The notes beneath the pieces were generated by a model. That model saw only the letters and a program-made list of their open reading frames with translations, had not been told where the DNA came from and did no database searches. The position numbers and the translations under genes were made by a program. Shown one piece after another: positions 35,415-43,151 of a DNA stretch of 64,000 bases; position 1 is the stretch's first letter, and the number at the start of each line of letters is the position of its first letter. The DNA is from Rivibacter subsaxonicus (GTDB taxonomy: Bacteria; Pseudomonadota; Gammaproteobacteria; Burkholderiales; Burkholderiaceae_C): the NCBI RefSeq assembly GCF_004217215.1, contig NZ_SHKP01000004.1, positions 1,024,829 to 1,088,828 on the forward strand. The letters are read 5' to 3'.

Positions 35415-37376
35415 CTACCAGGGCGCCGTCATGTGCAGCCGGGGTGCGGGCGCGGGCTCGTTGCTGCCGAGCTCCGGCGTGCCGTAGCGCGGTGCCGGGT
35501 GCTCCCAGGGCCGGTCGTTGCCGCGGCCACTCGCCACCGGCGCTGCTTCTGGAAGCTTCGGCTCGAGCGCCGCCAGCGCGTCGAGCAGCGAGCGCACATG
35601 GGCCGATGCCGCGTCGTCGGCCAGGCGCGGATCGGCCGAGGGCTGCTGCTCGAGCAGCGCGCGGTAAGCGTCTCGATGCGCGTCGTCGAGCCGGTTCAGA
35701 TCCCGCAGGTAGCTCTGGGCGGCTGCCAGCGTCGAGCGCAGCCGGATCCAGCGATGGCGGTCCCAGGCGTTGACGTGGCCATCGACGCGTGACCCGGCGA
35801 AGGCGTCGCGCAGGCGCTCCGCCGCCGCCACCCCGAGCCGCGACAGCCTGCGGATGGCCCGCGGCGGCATGGTCAGGTTGAGGCCGCCTTCGTCGTCCCT
35901 GAGCCTGACGGTGACGATGCGCTCGCGGTAGCCGGGAAGCTCGGTCTGCAAGGTGTCGCGCCAGTTGACCGCGGTCATCACGATGCGGGTGACGAACCAC
36001 GTGACCAGTTGGCCCGCGCGGCTCTTCCTTGCCTGGTCGACGCGCGCCGGCGGTTGCGGATCGTCGTGCAGCCAGACACGCCGCTCGCCATCGGCGAGCG
36101 CGCCGAGACGGATCGCGAAGGTCGGGTGGTGCGGCAGCGGGGCGTCGAAGAGATGCACCGGGCAGTTGCTGGTGATGCCGCCATCTGCGAACCAGACCTT
36201 CTGCGCGAGGAACCAGGTCTCGCCAGGTTCGCCGCCTGGCCCCGGCGGCTCCGTGCGGCGGCCGAGCTCGCCGTCGACCGTGTACATCGGCACCGCCGAC
36301 AGCAGGCCCGGGAAGGCCACGCTCATGCGCACCGCGACGATGATCGGCAACGCCCGCATCGGCGGCAACGCCAGCAGCCGCACGCCGCGCACCCCGCCGG
36401 CCGCGGCATGCACGGGCGGACCGAGGGGCAGGCGGCTGCTGTCGCGCAACCAGTCCATGACCGGCTGCGGGAACAGCTGTTGCCACTCCTGCGGATCGTA
36501 GAAGTAGCCGCCCAGCGGCTCGGTACCCGGTGCGCCCGGAATGCGCAGCGGCCGCTGCATGTTGACGATCGTGGTGACGATCTGCAGGTCGACTTCGCGC
36601 TTGCCGCTCGCGTTGGCGCCCCAGACCTCGCCGAAGACCGCTGGCTTCTGGTCTGGTCTTCGGCCCAGCAACTCGTTGAACAGCTTGTGCAGCTCCGGTG
36701 TCAGTGCGCTGCCGTCGTCGGCGTAGCCGGCGCCGCGCATGCCGTTGCAGAGCCCGAAGAAGTTGCCGTGCAGGCCACGCAGCGTGCTGAGCGCGGCCCA
36801 GGCCACGGCCGCCAGTAGCGCCAGCCCGACCAGCAGCGCGATGCCGAGCAGCAGGCTGATCCAGCAGTGCCAGGGCCAGGCGCGGATCATCGCCTGCGTG
36901 TAGACGAGGGTGGCGATGAACCACAGCCCCGGCAGGGCGCCGATCAGGGCCGCGAGCGGGAAGGCGAGCACGGCCGTTGCCAGCACCTCGCCCAGCCAGT
37001 CGTGCTGGCGATGGCGCAGCCAGGCGATGACGATGCGGTGGCCGCGACGGGTCGCGTCCTGCGGCTGGAACAGGTGGAACAGCCGGGTCTCCCGCCGCGG
37101 CCCGAGCTGGGCCATCTGGTCGGCGAACTTGCCTAGCTCGTCGAATGGCATGTCGGGCGAGCGCAAGTCCTGCGGGTCCTGCTGCTTGCTCTTGATGATC
37201 TCGAGCTTGGCGCGCTGGGCGAGTGCTGCCGCCGCCGCCGCGACCGAACCCGAGGAAGTGCCGCCCAGCCGCACGAAGCGGTAGTAGCGCGCCAGCCGCG
37301 CGATGAAGCCGGCGTAGACCACGGCGCTCGTGACGCCACCCTCGAGCACGAGGTCGCACTGCGGATCGTCGTTCAT
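35415..37376 (-). CDS. Patatin-like phospholipase with internal membrane segments
   Basis: 653 residues. The patatin hallmarks are a Gly-rich start LVLEGGVTSAVVYAGF, the nucleophile elbow GTSSG (about S41) and the catalytic Asp in FADGGITSNCP (about D398). Between them lie two or three membrane helices (about 131-160 and 171-197), so the enzyme is probably anchored in the inner membrane. It would release fatty acids from phospholipid. It is first gene of an operon with the DyP-P450 fusion. A ribosome site is unclear; the ATG at 37376 starts the motif region directly. Confidence 0.85.
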   Translation of the reverse strand: MNDDPQCDLVLEGGVTSAVVYAGFIARLARYYRFVRLGGTSSGSVAAAAAALAQRAKLEIIKSKQQDPQDLRSPDMPFDELGKFADQMAQLGPRRETRLFHLFQPQDATRRGHRIVIAWLRHRQHDWLGEVLATAVLAFPLAALIGALPGLWFIATLVYTQAMIRAWPWHCWISLLLGIALLVGLALLAAVAWAALSTLRGLHGNFFGLCNGMRGAGYADDGSALTPELHKLFNELLGRRPDQKPAVFGEVWGANASGKREVDLQIVTTIVNMQRPLRIPGAPGTEPLGGYFYDPQEWQQLFPQPVMDWLRDSSRLPLGPPVHAAAGGVRGVRLLALPPMRALPIIVAVRMSVAFPGLLSAVPMYTVDGELGRRTEPPGPGGEPGETWFLAQKVWFADGGITSNCPVHLFDAPLPHHPTFAIRLGALADGERRVWLHDDPQPPARVDQARKSRAGQLVTWFVTRIVMTAVNWRDTLQTELPGYRERIVTVRLRDDEGGLNLTMPPRAIRRLSRLGVAAAERLRDAFAGSRVDGHVNAWDRHRWIRLRSTLAAAQSYLRDLNRLDDAHRDAYRALLEQQPSADPRLADDAASAHVRSLLDALAALEPKLPEAAPVASGRGNDRPWEHPAPRYGTPELGSNEPAPAPRLHMTAPW

Positions 37377-37604
37377 GGCCGTCCCCGGTTAGGGCCTGGA
37401 CGCGCGGGTGGAGGCGCTTGCCGTCTGGCGGCGATGCACTTCACGACTGCCCAAACCCCGCGCGCCTGCCCGCATGCGTGTCGGGGTGCAGACGCTATTC
37501 CTCGTCGGGGCTTCTGTCGTCCCCAAGTTTCAGGAGGCGGCCGCGCCGCGCCTGCGATCTGCGCGGCGTGCTCGAAGCGGCGGCCGGTGGCCGGCGGGGT
37601 CGGC
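37377..37604. other. Intergenic region between divergent patatin and small-peptide genes
   Basis: The full gap is 364 bp, of which 37605-37740 is the conserved region described separately. The remaining 228 bp should carry the leftward promoter of the patatin/DyP-P450 operon. I see no clear consensus promoter, hairpin or coding frame in it. Confidence 0.4.
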
Positions 37605-37740
37605 TCGTTCCGGCCTGGCTGCAATTCAGCCCGCGCAGGCGGCGCTTCGTCGCAAACGGGAGGCGGCTCGCGAGGGTGGCGCCGATAGTTCAGTCATCGA
37701 ACAACGACAGCCCTTCAACAGAACCCCGCAGGAGCACACC
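37605..37740 (+). promoter_or_regulatory. Conserved upstream region, copy B
   Basis: Counterpart of 25435-25571, ending one base from the start codon in the same way. Blocks GGCGCTTCGTCGCAAAC, GGCGCCGATAGTTCAG and CATCGAACAACGACAG are shared. It lies in the gap between the divergent patatin operon and the small-peptide gene, so could influence both. Confidence 0.7.
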
Positions 37741-37974
37741 ATGATCACCCAGACCCTCGCCGCCATGACCTCGCTGAGCACCCGCACCGCCATCGCCGCT
37801 GCCGCCGTTGCCCTGAGCACGCTGCAGGTCGCGGGTCTGGCGGACATGGCCTCGGCCGACACGCCGACCGTCATGCTCGACCGCGTGGAGATCGTCGCTC
37901 ACCGCGACGCCCAGCCGAGCGTCAACCTGGCCCTCAACAGCGCCGTCAAGCACTGCGCCACCGCCAGCTGCTGA
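37741..37974 (+). CDS. Small secreted peptide, paralogue B
   Basis: 77 residues, paralogue of the gene at 25572. The signal-like N terminus is MITQTLAAMTSLSTRTAIAA and on to LQVAGLADMASA. The mature part has TVMLDRVEIVAHRDAQPSVNLALN and ends HCATASC. The two copies share roughly two thirds of residues by eye, with HRD, RV and the terminal C-A-T-x-x-C invariant. AGGAG is 7 nt upstream. It ends before a perfect 36-bp palindrome. The function is unknown; a two-Cys tail suggests a disulfide loop or metal site. Confidence 0.75.
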   Translation: MITQTLAAMTSLSTRTAIAAAAVALSTLQVAGLADMASADTPTVMLDRVEIVAHRDAQPSVNLALNSAVKHCATASC

Positions 37975-38018
37975 GCCATCGAGCTCCCGCCAGCGCGGCA
38001 GAAAGCTGCGCCGGCCCA

Positions 38019-38054
38019 CCGGCCCCACGGCGTGCATGCACGCCGTGGGGCCGG
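38019..38054. terminator. Perfect 36-bp palindrome between convergent genes
   Basis: The arms CCGGCCCCACGGCGTGCA and its exact reverse complement abut with no spacer. It lies between the small-peptide gene (+, ends 37974) and the PHB depolymerase gene (-, ends 38057), so it probably terminates both. T-runs are absent on either side. Confidence 0.65.
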
Positions 38055-38056
38055 TC

Positions 38057-39277
38057 TCATTGGGAGATGTGGATCACGTCCCGCACCAACGGGTAGATGT
38101 GGTTCTGCCAGCGCCTGCCACTGAACACGCCGTAGTGGCCGACGTTGGGCTGCACGTAGTGGGTGCGCATGTAGGGTCGCAGGCTGCTGGCGAGGTCCTG
38201 CGCGGCCAGGGTCTGGCCGATCGCGCAGATGTCGTCGCGCTCGCCCTCCACGGTGAGCAGCGCGGTGCGGCGGATCGCCGCCGGGTCGACCTTGCGGCCG
38301 CGAAAGCGCAGCTCGCCGCGCGGCAGGGCGTACTCCTGGAACACCAGGCGCACGGTCTCCAGGTAGAAGTCGGCCGAGAGGTCGGCCACCGCCATGTATT
38401 CCTCGTAGAAGGTGCGCGTGACCTCGGCCTTGTCGAACTCGCCGTCGACCAGGTGCCGGTAGTACTCCTTGAAGGCGTCGAGGTGGCGCTGCCTGTTCAT
38501 GCTCATGAACGCCGACAGTTGCACGAAGCCCGGGTAGACGCGCCGCCCGCCACCACCGTGGCGCCAGGGCACGTGGCTGATCAGGTTCTTCTCGAACCAC
38601 TCGATCGGCTTGGTGGTGGCGAGCTTGTTGACCTCGGTCGGGCTGATGCGGCAGTCGATCGGCCCGGCCATCAGCGTCAGGCTGGCCGGCGTGGCGGGAT
38701 GCTGGTCCTCCGACATCAGCGCCACCGCGGCGAGCGCCGCGACGCAGGGCTGGCAAACCGCGACCACGTTGGCGTTAGGCCCCATCGCGGCGAGGAAGTC
38801 GATCAGGTGCTCGGTGTACTCGTCGAGGCCGAAGCGGCCGGCAGCCAGCGGCACGTCGCGCACGTTGTGCCAGTCGGTGACGTAGACGTCGTGGTCCTGC
38901 AGCAGCGTGCGGACGGTGTCGCGCAGCAGCGTGGCGAAGTGGCCCGACATCGGCGCCACCACCAGCACCTTCGGTTCGCGCGCGCCGCCCGCCTTGCGAA
39001 AGCGCAGCAGCGTGGCAAAGGGCGTGGTGAGCACGGCCTCCTCGCTCACCGGGACCTCCTCGCCCTTGCTCGCCACGCTGTCGATGTGCCAGGGCGGGCG
39101 CCGGTGGGTGACCTCGGCGAGTTGCAGCACTTCGAAGGCGGCGGCCGTCTCGCGTGTGGGGGCGTGGGCGGCGATGGCGTCGAAGCGCGGGTCCCTCAGC
39201 ACCGGCACCGACATCCGGGCCCAGGTGCGGACCGGCCACATCGCATCCGATTGCGCCTGGTAGGCCTGGTACATCAT
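38057..39277 (-). CDS. phaZ: Intracellular polyhydroxybutyrate depolymerase
   Basis: 406 residues, the size of Ralstonia PhaZ1-type depolymerases. The catalytic Cys is in VVAVCQPCVAAL (about C175), replacing the Ser of ordinary lipase boxes. The acid is probably Asp in VEGERDDICAIG and the His is in QPNVGHYGVFSG. It degrades native PHB granules in the cytoplasm. MMYQAYQ offers two starts; 39277 is chosen because AGGAGA lies 6 nt before it. It is divergent from the GST gene across 126 bp. Confidence 0.92.
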   Translation of the reverse strand: MMYQAYQAQSDAMWPVRTWARMSVPVLRDPRFDAIAAHAPTRETAAAFEVLQLAEVTHRRPPWHIDSVASKGEEVPVSEEAVLTTPFATLLRFRKAGGAREPKVLVVAPMSGHFATLLRDTVRTLLQDHDVYVTDWHNVRDVPLAAGRFGLDEYTEHLIDFLAAMGPNANVVAVCQPCVAALAAVALMSEDQHPATPASLTLMAGPIDCRISPTEVNKLATTKPIEWFEKNLISHVPWRHGGGGRRVYPGFVQLSAFMSMNRQRHLDAFKEYYRHLVDGEFDKAEVTRTFYEEYMAVADLSADFYLETVRLVFQEYALPRGELRFRGRKVDPAAIRRTALLTVEGERDDICAIGQTLAAQDLASSLRPYMRTHYVQPNVGHYGVFSGRRWQNHIYPLVRDVIHISQ

Positions 39278-39403
39278 GAGTTCTCCTGTCAGCGGTGTTT
39301 GACAATGGCTTGCTGCAAGTAGCGCGCCAGCGAGGCCGGTTTCCGCTCCGTGGCACAACCCTTGCAATCTCTGCTGGGCCGCTCCCGTGCAGGAGATCCG
39401 ACC

Positions 39404-40192
39404 ATGGCCGTCGCGCCCCGATCCAAGCCCAAGACCGCGACCGCCGAGCCCGCGACGAAGGCAAAGCCAAAGCCGGCGGCCAAGGCCTTGGCCAAGCCAA
39501 GACCGAAGCCCGCCGCGAAGAAGGCCAGGGTCGGCGCCTCCGCCACCACCCTCACGCTGAGCAGCAAGAACTACTCTTCGTGGTCGCTGCGCGGCTGGCT
39601 GATGGCACGCTTTGCCGGCCTCGAGTTCGACGAGGTGATGGTCTCGCCCGACGACGCCGAGGTGCGCAAGGAACTGCTGTTGCTGGCGCCGTCGATCCGC
39701 GTGCCCTGCCTGCGCCACGAGGGTGCCGCGGTCTGGAACACGCTGGCGATCGCCCAGTACCTCGACGAGATCTTCCCGGATGCCGGCCTGATGCCGGACG
39801 ATCGCATCGCGCGTGCCCATTGCCGCTCGGTCAGCGGCGAGATGAACTCGGGCTTTGCCAACCTGCGCTCCTCGCTGCCGATGAACCTGAAGGCGCGCTT
39901 CCCCAACCACAAGGTCTGGGCCGGCGCTCAGCCCGACATCGACCGCATCGTCGAGATCTGGACCGAGTGCCTGGCCACCTATGGCGGGCCGTTCCTGTTC
40001 GGCACTCAGCGCGGCATGGCCGACGCGATGTTCGCGCCGGTGGCCACGCGCTTTCTCACCTACGACGTCAAGCTGCCCAAGCCCTGCGCCCAGTACTGCC
40101 AGACCATCATGGCGATGCCAGAGATGAAGGAGTGGGTCGCCGCCGCGAAGCTCGAGCCCGACGACATCGAAGAGCTCGACATGGACTTCTAG
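39404..40192 (+). CDS. Glutathione S-transferase family protein with Lys/Ala/Pro-rich N-terminal tail
   Basis: 262 residues. The first 45 or so are a low-complexity basic tail (repeats such as KPKPAAK and KPRPKPAAKK) like histone H1 or PHB-granule DNA-binding proteins. A GST fold follows: thioredoxin-like half from LTLSSKNYSSWSLRGWLM with VPCLRHEGAAVWNTLAIAQYL, then a helical half. The ATG at 39404 follows AGGAGATCCGACC. It is divergent from phaZ. The tail could bind DNA or polyanions; the catalytic residue would be Ser in SSWS (inference). Confidence 0.85.
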   Translation: MAVAPRSKPKTATAEPATKAKPKPAAKALAKPRPKPAAKKARVGASATTLTLSSKNYSSWSLRGWLMARFAGLEFDEVMVSPDDAEVRKELLLLAPSIRVPCLRHEGAAVWNTLAIAQYLDEIFPDAGLMPDDRIARAHCRSVSGEMNSGFANLRSSLPMNLKARFPNHKVWAGAQPDIDRIVEIWTECLATYGGPFLFGTQRGMADAMFAPVATRFLTYDVKLPKPCAQYCQTIMAMPEMKEWVAAAKLEPDDIEELDMDF

Positions 40193-40199
40193 AGCGGCG

Positions 40200-40622
40200 C
40201 TATTTCCACGATGTCGGCGTCGGCACCTCACACGGTGCCGGCATGTCGATCGACTTGAAATCGGCCGGCCCGACGATCTCGAGGTACTCCATGTCCGGCG
40301 AGTAGTCGAACAGGTAATGCACGATGCCGGGGCGCTGGTGCACGCAGTCGCCGGCCTCGACCAGGGTCTCCTGGTCGCCGTACATGAACTTCGCCCAGCC
40401 CTTGGTCATGAACACGATCTGGAATTCCGCCTCGTGTCGGTGCCAGCCGGTGCCCTTTTCTGGGGCCATGTTGGCCTTGACGAGGTGCGCGATGACGCGC
40501 CCCGAGGTGGCGGCGGCGACCCCGAGGTCGCGGTAGAGGAAGAAATCGCGCAGTCCGTCGCTGCGCCAGTCGGTGTCGGCGGGCTTGACGTGCGAGAACG
40601 TGGTGGTGGTCTTGTCCAACAT
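40200..40622 (-). CDS. Cupin domain protein
   Basis: 140 residues. The cupin motif is seen in GTGWHRHEAEFQIVFMTKGWAKFMYG (two His, Glu) and the second motif in VEAGDCVHQRPGIVHYLFDYS. It is probably a metal-binding enzyme of unknown substrate. It ends 7 bp from the convergent GST gene. The start at 40622 follows a purine-rich stretch (AGGAGTGCC). A second cupin gene lies upstream in the same direction, and the pair may be one operon. Confidence 0.8.
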   Translation of the reverse strand: MLDKTTTTFSHVKPADTDWRSDGLRDFFLYRDLGVAAATSGRVIAHLVKANMAPEKGTGWHRHEAEFQIVFMTKGWAKFMYGDQETLVEAGDCVHQRPGIVHYLFDYSPDMEYLEIVGPADFKSIDMPAPCEVPTPTSWK

Positions 40623-40695
40623 GAGGCACTCCTGCGGCGGCGGGTCGGCATGCCGGCGCGGCATGCACAACCCGTACCAATCCGCGCGCCGCTCC

Positions 40696-41073
40696 CTAGC
40701 TGCGCCAGGGCAGTGCCAGGGCCTCGCCGTCGGGCGCAAAGGTGCCGACCGGCGAGGCACCGAAGATGCCGATGATCTCGAGCGCCATCGGGCCGACGTT
40801 GAACAGCTGGTGCGGGCGACCGCGCGGCAGCACGACCAGGCTGTCGGCGCCGAAGCGCTGCACCTGGCCGTCGACGTGGAGTTCGCCCCAGCCGGCCTGG
40901 CAGAGAACTACCTCGTCGCAGTCGTGGTGGTGCGGTGGCGTGCAGGCGCCCGGCGCCAGCGTCTGGCGCCAGAGCGAGAGTTGCTGCAGCCCCTCGTCGC
41001 GGCCGGCCCAGGTGGCGTGGGCGATGCCCGGGATGGCGGCGGCGCGCGGTGCGGCTTGCGTGTGGACGTACAT
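40696..41073 (-). CDS. Cupin domain protein
   Basis: 125 residues. The cupin core is PGACTPPHHHDCDEVVLCQAGWGELHVDG, with three consecutive His and a Glu, and LVVLPRGRPHQLFNVG. The family is quercetinase/mannose-isomerase-like; the substrate is unknown. The ATG at 41073 is chosen because AGGAG lies 6 nt upstream; a GTG-like extension to 41088 is less likely. It is divergent from the LysR gene at 41214, its probable regulator. Confidence 0.8.
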   Translation of the reverse strand: MYVHTQAAPRAAAIPGIAHATWAGRDEGLQQLSLWRQTLAPGACTPPHHHDCDEVVLCQAGWGELHVDGQVQRFGADSLVVLPRGRPHQLFNVGPMALEIIGIFGASPVGTFAPDGEALALPWRS

Positions 41074-41182
41074 GCGGATCTCCTGCAATGAAGTCGGTGG
41101 ATGAACGATGAACTGGCATTGCCCGCGGCGGCTCGGGCAGTGCCAGTATTGCCAGCGATCCGAGCCCGGAGAAGAGGGGTGT

Positions 41183-41213
41183 ATGGCCTAAGATTGAAGA
41201 ACATTCTTCTTCA
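41183..41213. promoter_or_regulatory. LysR box shared with the 16.6-kb locus
   Basis: ATGGCCTAA + 3 nt + TGAAGA + 1 nt + CAT occupies 41183-41204, ending 9 bp before the LysR start at 41214. TTGAAGAA and TTCTTCTTCAA form an inverted repeat here. The box is near-identical to the one before the LysR gene at 16671. Confidence 0.55.
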
Positions 41214-42149
41214 ATGAGGGTCACCGCGATGCACGGACTACAGCCCTTGCTGGCCTTCTCCGAGACCGCCAAGCGCGGCGGCTTCGCGGCCGCGGCGCGC
41301 GAGATGGGAACCTCGCCGTCGACGCTGGCCAAGGCGGTGGCACGCCTCGAGGCCTCGCTCGGCTTGCGGCTGTTTCATCGCACCACGCGCCAGGTCAGCC
41401 TCACGGTCGATGGCGAGCGGCTGTTCCAGCGCTGCCAGCGGGTGCTGGCCGAACTCGAGGAACTGCAGTCGGAGGCGGCCGGCGCCCGCGCCGCGCCGAG
41501 CGGCACGCTGCGCATCGACATGCCGATCGTCTTCGGCCGGCGCGTGATGCTGCCGCTGCTGGCGCGGCTGCTGCAGCAGCACCCGGGGCTGGAGCTCGAC
41601 GCGCGCCTGTCGGATGCCTACGTCGACCTGGTCAAGGACAGCATCGACGTCGCCATCCGCGTCGGCGAACTGCACGACTCGACGCTGGTCGCGCGCCGCT
41701 TCGCGAGCCAACAACTGCTGATGGTGGCAGCACCTTCGTACCTGCGGCGCCACGGCACGCCGCGCACGCTGGAGGCACTGGCCGGGCATCGGCACATCCT
41801 CTTTCGCATGCCCGGCAGTGGCCGCGACCGGCCGCAGCAGTTCGTTGCCAACGGCCGCCCCGTGGCACTGCAGCCGGCGCAGGGCCTGCGCTTCAACGAC
41901 GGCGAGGCGATGGTGCAGGCGGCCGTCCTCGGGCTCGGCCTGGCCCAGGTGCCGGACAACATGTGCATCGACGAGATTGCCACCGGCCGCCTGGTCGAAG
42001 TGCTGGCGCCGCAGCGCCCGCCGCCGATGCCGATCCACGCCGTGATGCCGGGCAACCGCATGGTGCCGGCGCGCGTGCGCGCGCTGCTCGATGCGCTGGC
42101 GGCCCTCGAGCCAGCGCCGGCTGCGCCGCCGAGGCCGAAGCGGCGCTGA
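41214..42149 (+). CDS. LysR family regulator (divergent from cupin genes)
   Basis: 311 residues. The helix-turn-helix is RGGFAAAAREMGTSPSTLAKAVARLEASLG, followed by LFHRTTRQVSLTVDGERLF. The C-terminal effector domain is about 90-295. It resembles the LysR at 16671 in its N-terminal half and shares its upstream box. ATG 41214 is used; another in-frame ATG at 41229 is possible. It is divergent from the two cupin genes, its likely targets. Confidence 0.9.
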   Translation: MRVTAMHGLQPLLAFSETAKRGGFAAAAREMGTSPSTLAKAVARLEASLGLRLFHRTTRQVSLTVDGERLFQRCQRVLAELEELQSEAAGARAAPSGTLRIDMPIVFGRRVMLPLLARLLQQHPGLELDARLSDAYVDLVKDSIDVAIRVGELHDSTLVARRFASQQLLMVAAPSYLRRHGTPRTLEALAGHRHILFRMPGSGRDRPQQFVANGRPVALQPAQGLRFNDGEAMVQAAVLGLGLAQVPDNMCIDEIATGRLVEVLAPQRPPPMPIHAVMPGNRMVPARVRALLDALAALEPAPAAPPRPKRR

Positions 42150-42177
42150 ACGAGCCCCACCGAACGCAGGGTCCGGC

Positions 42178-42214
42178 TTGACATGCTGGGTGTTATAGGT
42201 GACTATATGGTCAC
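42178..42214 (+). promoter_or_regulatory. Promoter and operator of the ArsR gene
   Basis: TTGACA at 42178-42183 is followed 17-18 bp later by GACTAT/ACTATA as -10. An inverted repeat GTGAC-N6-GTCAC (42199-42214) overlaps the -10. Transcription should start at about 42213, only a few bases before the ATG at 42217, so the mRNA may be nearly leaderless and autorepressed. Confidence 0.6.
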
Positions 42215-42216
42215 AT

Positions 42217-42612
42217 ATGAGACGCGATCCAGCCCCCGATGCCGACCAGCTCGATGCGCTGTTCTTCGCGCTCGCTTCGGAGCCGCGCCGGCGCATCCTC
42301 GACGTGCTCAAGCGCGAGCCCGGCTGCAACGTCAACCGCGTCTGCGAGCATTTCGACAACGAGATCGGCCGCTTCGCGGTGATGAAGCACCTCACGACGC
42401 TCGAGGCGGCCGACCTGGTGATTGCCGAGCGTTCGGGCCGCGAGCGGCTGCTGTGGTTCAACCCGACGCCGATCCAGTGGATCCACCAGCGCTGGACCAC
42501 CGAGTTCAGCGCCTACTGGGCCGCGCGCCTGACGCAGCTCAAGTTCAGCGCCGAGGGCGCCGAAGTGACCCGCCTTCCGACCCCGCCCAAGAAAGGACGC
42601 CGCCATGGCTGA
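42217..42612 (+). CDS. ArsR family transcriptional regulator
   Basis: 131 residues. Winged helix-turn-helix: LDALFFALASEPRRRILDVLKREPGCNVNRVCEHF, then FAVMKHLTTLEAADLVIAERSGRERLLWFN. There are no metal-binding cysteine cluster residues of the ArsR/SmtB type, so it belongs to the group paired with SRPBCC proteins. The start ATG 42217 is preferred over GTG 42199, which lies inside the operator. It overlaps the SRPBCC gene by 8 bp. Confidence 0.88.
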   Translation: MRRDPAPDADQLDALFFALASEPRRRILDVLKREPGCNVNRVCEHFDNEIGRFAVMKHLTTLEAADLVIAERSGRERLLWFNPTPIQWIHQRWTTEFSAYWAARLTQLKFSAEGAEVTRLPTPPKKGRRHG

Positions 42613-43126
42613 GCACATGACCTCCGCGGACGCGATCTTCCGCATCGTCATCGAGGCCGACCTGCAGCGCGTCTGGCGCGAGCTGACCAAGACCGACGAG
42701 GCCCAGGGCGCGGTGTTCAACGCCTGGTTGCACACCACAGGTCTGGTTCCTGGTGCAGCCATGCAGATGCGCACCGGCAGCGGAAAGCACGTGATGGTGG
42801 TCGGCGAGGTGCTCGAGTTCGATCCGCCGCGCCGCTTCGTCCACAGCCACCGCTTCACGCAGTACGACGACCCGGTCTGCCAAGTGGCCTACGACCTCAA
42901 GCCGGTGGCTGGCGGCGTTCAGGTCACGCTGCGCGTGAGCGGCATGCCGGCCGGCACCCGCACCGCCAAGAGCATGCAGCAGGGCGGCGACACGATCCTG
43001 CGCAACCTGAAGGCGATCGCCGAGCGCGGCCGTCCACCGCTGGCAACGCGCTTGATGTACATCGCCTTCGACTGGCTCGAGTTCGTGCTGCCGGGGCGCA
43101 CCCGCAGCGAACACTGGCCCCTGTGA
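42605..43126 (+). CDS. SRPBCC (AHSA1-like) domain protein
   Basis: 173 residues. The SRPBCC domain runs from FRIVIEADLQRVWRELT to ILRNLKAIAERG. An additional C-terminal segment is ATRLMYIAFDWLEFVLPGR. It is the usual partner of ArsR regulators of this type and may bind a hydrophobic ligand. Its start overlaps the ArsR gene by 8 bp, so the two are translationally coupled. Confidence 0.83.
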   Translation: MAEHMTSADAIFRIVIEADLQRVWRELTKTDEAQGAVFNAWLHTTGLVPGAAMQMRTGSGKHVMVVGEVLEFDPPRRFVHSHRFTQYDDPVCQVAYDLKPVAGGVQVTLRVSGMPAGTRTAKSMQQGGDTILRNLKAIAERGRPPLATRLMYIAFDWLEFVLPGRTRSEHWPL

Positions 43127-43151
43127 TCCCGACCACCACGAGGAGACGACC

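Noticed and set aside
34115-35773. Long plus-strand frame opposite the DyP-P450 and patatin genes
   Set aside because: Its translation is Arg/Ala/Gly-rich shadow sequence with no motif, and the minus strand carries the clear peroxidase and patatin motifs.
39299-39304. TTGACA between phaZ and the GST gene as a promoter
   Set aside because: No reasonable -10 follows at 16-18 bp on the plus strand.
42195-42219. CRP site in the ArsR promoter
   Set aside because: GTGA and TCAC are separated by 8 bases rather than the 6 of a CRP site, so an ArsR operator is a better reading.
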